Below, piece after piece: positions 1-7,072 of a DNA stretch of 64,000 bases. Under the pieces are notes generated by a model. That model was not told where the DNA came from. It saw nothing but the letters and a program-made list of their open reading frames with translations, and did no database searches. Source of the stretch: Lysobacter sp. Root76 (GTDB lineage: Bacteria; Pseudomonadota; Gammaproteobacteria; Xanthomonadales; Xanthomonadaceae); contig NZ_LMIK01000006.1 of the NCBI RefSeq assembly GCF_001428685.1, forward strand, positions 252,860 through 316,859. Direction: 5' to 3'. A program made the position numbers and the translations under genes. Each line of letters opens with the position of its first letter. The first letter of the stretch is position 1.

Positions 1-1446
1 GGTGGTGCTGTCGCCGAAGTTCCAGCTGCGCGAGACGATGCTGCCGTCGCTGTCGGTCGACGAGTCGGTGAACGCCACCGTCAGGCCGCTGGCCGAAGAG
101 GTGAAGTTGGCCACCGGTGCCACGTTGGCGCCGGGGTCGGCGCGGAACGCCGCCATCGCCGCCTTGGTCTGTACCAGCACGCGCTGGTTGTGGTTGAGGT
201 TGGTGGTGCCCATGGCCACGCCGTTATAGGTGACGTCCGGGTTGGACCAGTAGTTCAGGCGGGTGCAGGCCGTACCGCTGCACTGGTAGGCCATGATCGT
301 GCGCCAGCGCGCGCCCGAGGCGGGCGTGTACTGGTAGCCGTGTCCGTAGGCGTACGGCGTGCTGGTGGGGTCGTTGGCCGGATCGTGGCGCGCCGACAGC
401 AGATGGCCGATCTCATGGGCGAAGCTGTAGTAGCCGGTCGCGCAATCCCAGTACACGGTCGCGAACGCACTGGCGGCGTTGGAGCCGATCGAGCTGGCGC
501 GGCCGCAGTTGCTGTCGTCGTTGATGACCAGCACGTTGACGTCGGCGGCGTTGGCGTCGCGGCTGGCGTGGACGTCGTCCATGTAGCCGTCGCTGGTGCC
601 GGCGAAGCGCTGCACGTCGGTGGCGTGGCCGTCGCCGACCGAGGTGTATTCCACCGTGCGGTAGTTGGCCAGGACCATGTTGATGCCGACGTTGGAATTG
701 ACGTAGCCCTGGTTGCTCTCGGCCACGGCCAGTTCGATCAGCGCTTCCATGTCGCCGCCGTAGGCCGTGACGGCCTGGTTGGTGGCGACCACCTGGACGC
801 GGATGGTGGCGGTGGCGCCGGGGTCGATCGCGGCCGCGCCGACCAGGCCGCCGCTGCTGCGGCTGGCGCGAGCGGCGGCCGCACGCATGTCGATCTGCGG
901 CAGGTCGGCTTCGCTGTAATCGGCGGCGTGGTCCGGCGGCATCCGCGTTTCGTCGACTTCGATCACCGCATTGCTGCCGTCGGGCAGGGACTGGATGCGG
1001 TACAGGGTGCCGTCGACGCGCACGTTGCCGGTGATGCGGTTGCCATGGCGGACCAGGGCGACCGAGTTGCGCTCGTCGACGCGCACTTCGCGCGCACCGC
1101 GCAGGGCCGAGGCGCCGCGCGAGTCGCGCAGACGGCCGAGCCACACGGTGTTGCCGCGTTCGGTCTGATGCGCGTCGTCGAGCACGGCATTGACCAGGTG
1201 CGAACCCAGGCGCAGTTCGATTTCGCGGGTCTGCGCGCTGACCACCGAGGCGTCGGCGCGCTCGATGCGCAGGCTGCGGGTCGGGGCGGCCTTGGACAAT
1301 TGCTGCGCGGTGGCCAGTGCGGCGCGTTGCGGCGCCGGCGCCGGCCCGCCGACGAACAGCGGCTTGGCGGCGAAGGCGGGCGCGCTGGCGATGGACAGGA
1401 GCAGGGCGGCTTTGGCGAGCCGCGCTGCGTGCTTGCGGGTGGTCAT
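1..1446 (-). CDS. Secreted metzincin-type zinc metalloprotease with PKD domain, partial
   Basis: Start at 1446 (ATG preceded by GGGAGAGAGAAC); 482 codons are visible and the C-terminus lies beyond base 1. Residues 1-26 form a signal peptide ending in PAFA. The zinc site reads HEIGHLLSARHD (H344, E345, H348, H354), the HExxHxxGxxH-like metzincin pattern with a trailing Asp, preceded by a Cys-containing catalytic domain. A methionine in the following IMAYQC stretch is a candidate Met-turn. From about residue 440 a PKD domain begins (VANFTSSASGLTVAFTDSST, then WNFGD). The family comprises reprolysin-like secreted proteases. Role inferred: extracellular proteolysis typical of predatory or plant-associated Xanthomonadaceae. 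The substrate cannot be read from sequence. Confidence 0.85.
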   Translation of the reverse strand, partial: MTTRKHAARLAKAALLLSIASAPAFAAKPLFVGGPAPAPQRAALATAQQLSKAAPTRSLRIERADASVVSAQTREIELRLGSHLVNAVLDDAHQTERGNTVWLGRLRDSRGASALRGAREVRVDERNSVALVRHGNRITGNVRVDGTLYRIQSLPDGSNAVIEVDETRMPPDHAADYSEADLPQIDMRAAAARASRSSGGLVGAAAIDPGATATIRVQVVATNQAVTAYGGDMEALIELAVAESNQGYVNSNVGINMVLANYRTVEYTSVGDGHATDVQRFAGTSDGYMDDVHASRDANAADVNVLVINDDSNCGRASSIGSNAASAFATVYWDCATGYYSFAHEIGHLLSARHDPANDPTSTPYAYGHGYQYTPASGARWRTIMAYQCSGTACTRLNYWSNPDVTYNGVAMGTTNLNHNQRVLVQTKAAMAAFRADPGANVAPVANFTSSASGLTVAFTDSSTDSDGSIVSRSWNFGDSTT

Positions 1447-1686
1447 CGGGTTCTCTCTCCCAGGTCGGCCGGATGGCGGCCGTGTCGATGGCGATCCCTG
1501 GCACGGCGTCCGTGCTGCCGATGCGCAGGGTCAGTGGCGAACGGGTTGGCGGCCCGCTCTTTTTCCAAGCTAGCCAAGACCCGCCCGGTCGTAGAGGGAA
1601 AAAGCCGGCGCTGAGGCACGCGCAATGTGATTCTTGTCATGCATCGGCACACCGGTTGCGCCATGCAGGGGGAGGGAAGGGTGATT

Positions 1687-1701
1687 TGAAACAATGTTTC
1701 A
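1687..1701. promoter_or_regulatory. Candidate operator TGAAAC-N3-GTTTCA
   Basis: The AT-rich perfect inverted repeat TGAAACAATGTTTCA stands out from the GC-rich background between two divergent genes. A dimeric repressor or activator site is an inference; no regulator is assigned. Confidence 0.35.
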
Positions 1702-1897
1702 GGTGCGTTTGTGGCACGTCGCCGAGCGGACGAATGAAAGGGCGCCGGTCCGGAGCCGACTTCGTGCGAGCGAGTGCGGGCGCGCCGGCGATCGTGTCAG
1801 CCGATCCGCGTCCCGCATGCGCCAGGACGGTGCCGATATTTCGCCTGCGGACGCAAAAACTTGTCTAAACCCTCTCTACGTGACGCCAACGTCGCTC

Positions 1898-1903
1898 TAT
1901 ACT
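1898..1903 (+). promoter_or_regulatory. Candidate -10 element for yfhM
   Basis: TATACT lies 27 bases upstream of the yfhM start codon. I cannot pick a good -35 hexamer at 16-18 bases spacing, so only the -10 is proposed. Confidence 0.3.
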
Positions 1904-1929
1904 TCGTCGCAAACCAGGGAGAGACAACG

Positions 1930-4900
1930 ATGGAACGCGTGGGTCCTGCTGTGAGCCTGATCCGACGCGTCGCGCGTCCGGTCGCTGTCGTCGCCCTGGC
2001 CCTGCTGCTTGCAGCCGGCCCTGCGGCATGCAAGCGCGACACCACCGGCCAATTGCCCGAAGTCAGCGGCGAAGCCATCAAGGCCAAGCGCGAAACCGTG
2101 CAGGGTTTCGGCCTGGTCGCCGCTTATCCCGATCAGAAAGCCGACGAACAGCTGGCGATCGCCCTGGAATTCAGCCAGCCGCTGGTCGGCACCCAGGCTT
2201 TCGACGAGTTGATCGCGGTCGCCGACAAGAACGGCGCCGTGGTCAAGGGCAGCTGGGTTCTGGATGAGGGCGGCAAGCTGCTGCGCTTCCCGCACGTGGA
2301 GGCGAGCAAGGATTACGTGGTCACCATCAAGGGCGGCCTCACCGCCGCCAACGGCGACCGCATCGGCAAGACCCTGACCAGCAACGTCTACACCGGGCCG
2401 CTGGATCCGGTGGTCGGTTTCGCCTCGCAGGGCAGCGTGCTGCCGGCGCGCGAGAGCCGCGGCCTGCCGGTGGTCTCGATCAACGTCGCCGAAGTCGACG
2501 TCGAGTTCATGCGCATCAAGGACAAGGACCTGCCGAAGTTCTTCGCCGAGTACCAGCGCGGCGGCCGTCGCGGCAGCTGGGAGCTGGAGCGCGACTGGGA
2601 CGACAAGACGCCGCTGTCCAAGCTCGCCGAACCGGTCTACGTCAATCGCTTCGTGCTCGGCGGCAAGCCCAACGAGCGCGTGCTGACCTATCTGCCGCTG
2701 CAGGACATCGAAGAGCTGCAGAAGCCCGGCCTGTATTTCGCGGTGATGAAGCGCGCCGGCCAGTTCAAGGACGAGTTCGAGACCGCGTTCTTCACCGTCA
2801 GCGATCTGGGCCTGCATGCGCGCGCCTACAAGGACAAGCTGTTCGTGCACACCGCCTCGCTGGAGAGCGGCGATGCGGTCGGCGGGGTCGAGCTCAAGGT
2901 CATCGACGCCAACGGCGAGCCGGTGATGAAGGGCGAGACCGACCGCAACGGCAACGTCATGCTGGCCTACAAGCTCGATGCGACCCAGGTGCTGGTCGCG
3001 CAGCGCGGCAGCGACGTGTCGATGCTGCCGTTCAACCAGCCGGCGCTGGATCTGTCCGAGTTCGCGGTGTCCGGCCGCGAGCAGGCCTGGTTCGATGTGT
3101 TCGCCTGGTCCGGCCGCGATCTCTATCGTCCCGGCGAAACCGTGCGCCTGTCGGCGCTGCTGCGCGACCAGGACGGCAAGCCGGTCGCGCTCAAGGGCAA
3201 GGCGCTGCAGCCGGTGTTCCTGCGCTACGTCCAGCCCGACGGCAAGACCTTCCTGGAAACGCGCCTGCAACCCGATACCCAGGGCTACGTGCGCCACGCC
3301 CAGGTGATTCCGGCCGACGCCGCGACCGGGCGCTGGCGGGTCGAGTTCCGCACCGATCCGGCCAGCAAGGAAGCGGTGCAGGGCATGACCCTGCGCATCG
3401 AGGAATTCCTGCCGGAGCGCCTCAAGCTCGACCTCAATGCCCAGGCCACGCTCAAGCCCGGCGAGCCGATCAAGCTCGCGGTCGACGGCGCCTATCTGTA
3501 CGGCGCGCCCGCGGCCGGCAACCGTTTCACCGCCAAGCTCGCGGTGACGGTGGAGCAGCATCCGCTGGAACAGCTGCCGGGCTACTTCTTCGGCGACCCG
3601 ACCCTGACCCTGCCCAAGGAAGCCAAGGACGTGGTCGACGCCACGCTCGATGCCCAGGGCAAGTTGCAGCAGGACATCTCCCTGCCCAGCGAGGCCAAGC
3701 CGGTCAGCCCGATCGCCGCCATCCTCACCGGCAGCGTCTACGAAAGCGGCGGCCGCAGCGTCAACCGCAGCCTCAAGCGCGTGCTGTGGCCGGCCGATGC
3801 GCTGGTCGGCGTGCGTCCCTTGTTCGACGACAAGGAAGGCACCGATTCCAACGGCAATGCCGGCTTCGAGCTGACCCGCGTCGGCGCCGACGGCAAGCCG
3901 CGTCCGGGCAAGGCCCTGCGCGTGACCCTGGTGCGCGAACACCGCGACTACCACTGGAACTACGACGCCGACGGCGGCTGGGACTACGACTTCAACCGCC
4001 GCTACGAAGACATCCAGACCCGCAACGTCGACCTGGGCGCCTCGCCGCTGCGCGTGGACTTCCCGGTCGAGTGGGGCGAGTACCGTCTCGACGTCTACGA
4101 CCCGGCGACCAAGCTGACCTCGCGCTATCCGTTCAAGGCCGGCTGGAGCTGGGACGACCAGAACCGCGGCCTCGACGCGCGTCCGGACAAGGTCAAGATC
4201 GCGCTCGACAAGACCGCCTACAAGGCCGGCGATACGCTCAAGATCACCCTGACCCCGCCGCACGCCGGCAAGGGCGTGCTGATGGTCGAGAGCGATCGCA
4301 TGCTGTACGTGCAGGCGATCGACGTCAAAGCCGGCAGCAGCTACGAGATTCCGGTCACCGCCGACTGGGAGCGCCACGACATCTACGTCACCGCGCTGGT
4401 GTTCCGCGGCGGCAGCGCGCCCAGCAAGATCACGCCGGCGCGCGCGGTCGGTATCGCGCACGTGCCGATGGACCGGCGCGATCGCACGGTCGCGGTCGGC
4501 CTCAACGTGCCCAAGCTGATGCGGCCCGAGCAGAACCTGCCGGTCACCGTCAGCGCGCCGCAGCTGGCCGGGCAGGAGGCCTACGTCACCGTGTCCGCGG
4601 TCGACGTCGGCATCCTCAACATCACCCGCTTCCCGGTGCCGGACGCGGCCGCGCATTTCTTCGCCCAGCGTCGCCTGGGCGTGGATGCCTACGACGTCTA
4701 CGGGCGCGTGATCGAAAGTTTCGAAGGCGGCACCGCCAAGATCCGCTTCGGCGGCGACATGGCCTTGGAGGCGCTGCCGCAGGCGCGGCGTCCGACCGCC
4801 AAGGTGCAGACCGTGGACCTGTTCGCAGGGCCGGTGCGTTTGGACGCCAAGGGCAATGCCGTGGTCAAGCTGGCCGTGCCTGATTTCAACGGCACCCTGC

Positions 4901-6885
4901 GGGTGTCGGCGCTGGTGTATTCCGGCGGCAAATACGGCAAGCGCGACCGCGAAACCGTCGTGCGGGCGCCGGTCCTGGCCGAGGCCAGCACGCCGCGCGT
5001 GCTCGCTCCCGGCGACCGCAGCAACGTCACGCTCGACGTGCAGAACTTCACCGGCCGGGCCGGCGAGTTCGAGGTCAAGGTCGAAGGCATCGGCCCGCTG
5101 TCGCTGAGCGACGGCAACCGCAAGGCCGCGCTGGGCGTCGAGGCCAAGACCACCTATACCTTCCCGATCGTCGCCCGCGAGGGATACACGGTCGCGCAGG
5201 TGCGCGTGCGGGTGGAAGGCAACGGCTACAAGGTCGACCGGCGCTACGACGTGCCGGTGCGTCCGGCCTGGCCGCAGGTGCTGCGTGCGCGCACCCAGGT
5301 GCTGGAGCAGACCGCGCCGGTGCGCCTGGGCGCGGATTTCGCCGACGGCCTGATGCCGGGCTCGGTCAACGCGCGCATGACGGTCAGCGCGCTGCCGCCG
5401 ATTCCGTTCGCGAGCGCACTGCAGGGTGCCCTGGAATATCCGTACGGCTGCGCCGAACAGACCACCAGCAAGGGTTACGCCGCGCTCGAACTCGACGAGG
5501 CGACCGCGAAGATGCTCGGGGTCAAGGGCCTGGACGCCAAGCAGCGGCGCGCGCGCATGGAAGGCGCGTTCGGCCGCCTTGCGGCGATGCAGATCGGCTC
5601 CGGCCACTACTCGATGTGGGGCGACGGCGACTACGTCAATCAGGCGATCACGCCGTACGTGGTCGAGTTCCTGCTCGACGCGCGCGACGCCGGCTTCGCC
5701 GTGCCCGAGGCGATGCTGCAGAAATCGCTGAAGGTGCTCAACGAGGACCTGCTGTCCGGCGGCGCCCAGTTCTTCGGCTACGACCGCCGCGAACACCTCA
5801 AGTTCGCCTACCAGGCTCACGCCGGCTACGTGCTGGCGCGGGTCAACCGCGCCCCGCTGGGCACCTTGCGCGCCTTGTACGACAACGAGCGCAAGAACAG
5901 CCTGACTGGCCTGCCGCTGGTCCACCTGGGTCTGGCGCTGTCGCTGCAGGGCGACAAGGCGCGCGGCAAGAAGGCGATCGCCGAAGGTTTCGCCAAGGAT
6001 TCCAAGGACCGCCCGGAGTATCTGGGCGACTACGGCAGCCGCGTGCGCGACGACGCGCTGATGATCGCGCTGGTGCACGAACGCGGCTTCGCCACGCCGG
6101 CCTACGACGGCCGTGCGGTGCCGCTGGGCCTGGAACTGGATGCGCGCCGCAATCGCGGCTGGCTGTGGCTGAGCACGCAGGAACAGGTCGCGTTGGCGCG
6201 CCTGGGCAAGGCGCTGATGGCCGACCAGGCCAAGACCGTGTCCGGCCAGTGGAAGGTCGGCGACATCGCCTCCGATGCCGGCGCGGCCAAGATCGTCGGT
6301 CGCGTGTTCGACTACGACGCGCTGGCCGCCGGCGTGAGCTTCGATCCGGTCGGCCAGCCGCCGCTGTACGCGAGCATGGAGATCGCCGGCGTGCCGCGCC
6401 GCGCGCCCGATCCGGACAGCTCGGTGATCGAGGTCAAGCGCAAGTACTACACGACCAAGGGCGAGGCCTGGGAGGGCGGCACCCTGGAAGAGGGCGACGC
6501 GCTGATCGTGCAGGTCAGCATCAAGGCCAGCCGCGCCATGCCGGACGCCTTGCTCACCGACCTGCTGCCGGCGGGCCTGGAGATCGAGAACTTCAACCTC
6601 GGCGACGCCAAGCAATGGGCCGGCGTGGTGGTGGACGGGATCGAGATCTCCGACCGCGACTCGGCCGCCGAAGTGCGCCACGAGGAGTTCCGCGACGACC
6701 GTTACGTGGCCGCGCTCAAGCTCGACGTCGGCGACACCGCGCGGGTGTTCTACCTGGTGCGCGCAGTCACGCCGGGCACCTACACCGTGCCGCCGTCGCT
6801 GGTCGAGGACATGTACCGTCCCGACCTGCGCGGCGTCGGCAAGGCGGTGCCGGCGATGCTGACGGTGAAGCAGCCGGGTAGGTGA
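1930..6885 (+). CDS. yfhM: Alpha-2-macroglobulin family lipoprotein (YfhM/ECAM type)
   Basis: 1651 residues, the usual length for bacterial alpha-2-macroglobulins. Start chosen at ATG 1930 behind GGGAGAG; it gives a signal sequence whose hydrophobic core ends at AAGPAAC, a usable though not ideal lipobox, so the protein should be lipid-anchored in the periplasm. The thioester motif CAEQ is intact at C1174-Q1177, inside YPYGCAEQTTSK, so the protein can covalently trap attacking proteases. MG-type beta domains fill the N-terminal two thirds, and the thioester (TED-like) helical domain and receptor-binding-like end follow. pbpC follows immediately, the conserved arrangement in which the trap protein guards while PBP1C repairs murein. 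Confidence 0.93.
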   Translation: MERVGPAVSLIRRVARPVAVVALALLLAAGPAACKRDTTGQLPEVSGEAIKAKRETVQGFGLVAAYPDQKADEQLAIALEFSQPLVGTQAFDELIAVADKNGAVVKGSWVLDEGGKLLRFPHVEASKDYVVTIKGGLTAANGDRIGKTLTSNVYTGPLDPVVGFASQGSVLPARESRGLPVVSINVAEVDVEFMRIKDKDLPKFFAEYQRGGRRGSWELERDWDDKTPLSKLAEPVYVNRFVLGGKPNERVLTYLPLQDIEELQKPGLYFAVMKRAGQFKDEFETAFFTVSDLGLHARAYKDKLFVHTASLESGDAVGGVELKVIDANGEPVMKGETDRNGNVMLAYKLDATQVLVAQRGSDVSMLPFNQPALDLSEFAVSGREQAWFDVFAWSGRDLYRPGETVRLSALLRDQDGKPVALKGKALQPVFLRYVQPDGKTFLETRLQPDTQGYVRHAQVIPADAATGRWRVEFRTDPASKEAVQGMTLRIEEFLPERLKLDLNAQATLKPGEPIKLAVDGAYLYGAPAAGNRFTAKLAVTVEQHPLEQLPGYFFGDPTLTLPKEAKDVVDATLDAQGKLQQDISLPSEAKPVSPIAAILTGSVYESGGRSVNRSLKRVLWPADALVGVRPLFDDKEGTDSNGNAGFELTRVGADGKPRPGKALRVTLVREHRDYHWNYDADGGWDYDFNRRYEDIQTRNVDLGASPLRVDFPVEWGEYRLDVYDPATKLTSRYPFKAGWSWDDQNRGLDARPDKVKIALDKTAYKAGDTLKITLTPPHAGKGVLMVESDRMLYVQAIDVKAGSSYEIPVTADWERHDIYVTALVFRGGSAPSKITPARAVGIAHVPMDRRDRTVAVGLNVPKLMRPEQNLPVTVSAPQLAGQEAYVTVSAVDVGILNITRFPVPDAAAHFFAQRRLGVDAYDVYGRVIESFEGGTAKIRFGGDMALEALPQARRPTAKVQTVDLFAGPVRLDAKGNAVVKLAVPDFNGTLRVSALVYSGGKYGKRDRETVVRAPVLAEASTPRVLAPGDRSNVTLDVQNFTGRAGEFEVKVEGIGPLSLSDGNRKAALGVEAKTTYTFPIVAREGYTVAQVRVRVEGNGYKVDRRYDVPVRPAWPQVLRARTQVLEQTAPVRLGADFADGLMPGSVNARMTVSALPPIPFASALQGALEYPYGCAEQTTSKGYAALELDEATAKMLGVKGLDAKQRRARMEGAFGRLAAMQIGSGHYSMWGDGDYVNQAITPYVVEFLLDARDAGFAVPEAMLQKSLKVLNEDLLSGGAQFFGYDRREHLKFAYQAHAGYVLARVNRAPLGTLRALYDNERKNSLTGLPLVHLGLALSLQGDKARGKKAIAEGFAKDSKDRPEYLGDYGSRVRDDALMIALVHERGFATPAYDGRAVPLGLELDARRNRGWLWLSTQEQVALARLGKALMADQAKTVSGQWKVGDIASDAGAAKIVGRVFDYDALAAGVSFDPVGQPPLYASMEIAGVPRRAPDPDSSVIEVKRKYYTTKGEAWEGGTLEEGDALIVQVSIKASRAMPDALLTDLLPAGLEIENFNLGDAKQWAGVVVDGIEISDRDSAAEVRHEEFRDDRYVAALKLDVGDTARVFYLVRAVTPGTYTVPPSLVEDMYRPDLRGVGKAVPAMLTVKQPGR

Positions 6886-6940
6886 ATCCCGGCGCTGTAG
6901 GTGAGCTCCAGGCGCTGGCGCCGGCGCCGGCGCATCTGCT

Positions 6941-6978
6941 CCCTCTCCCGCTTGCGGGAGAGGGTTGGGGTGAGGGCC
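6941..6978. repeat. 38-bp palindromic repeat, copy 1
   Basis: Contains an 11-bp perfect stem CCCTCTCCCGC with a 2-base loop, followed by the tail TTGGGGTGAGGGCC. It lies just after the yfhM stop codon. An inverted copy differing at one position is at 7104-7141. The hairpin could end yfhM transcription, although no T-run follows. Confidence 0.8.
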
Positions 6979-7072
6979 ACGAGCGCCGCAGGCGCGAGGC
7001 CCTTCGCGACGCCCGCTCGCACAAGCGCCTATTGTTTCCAGCACTCCCAGTAGAAGAAAGCCGGACCATCCA

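Larger units (their letters stand above)
1447..1929. other. Intergenic region between divergent protease and yfhM
   Basis: 483 bases without a convincing gene. It must hold both divergent promoters. Visible elements are an interrupted palindrome at 1687-1701 and a TATACT hexamer at 1898-1903 upstream of yfhM. An open frame continuous with yfhM reaches back to 1774 but lacks a ribosome binding site and reads as unstructured Arg-rich sequence, so I treat it as non-coding. Confidence 0.6.

Noticed and set aside
1774-1929. Upstream extension of yfhM to 1774
   Set aside because: Extension is Arg-rich without signal peptide or Shine-Dalgarno site, whereas ATG 1930 gives a proper lipoprotein signal.
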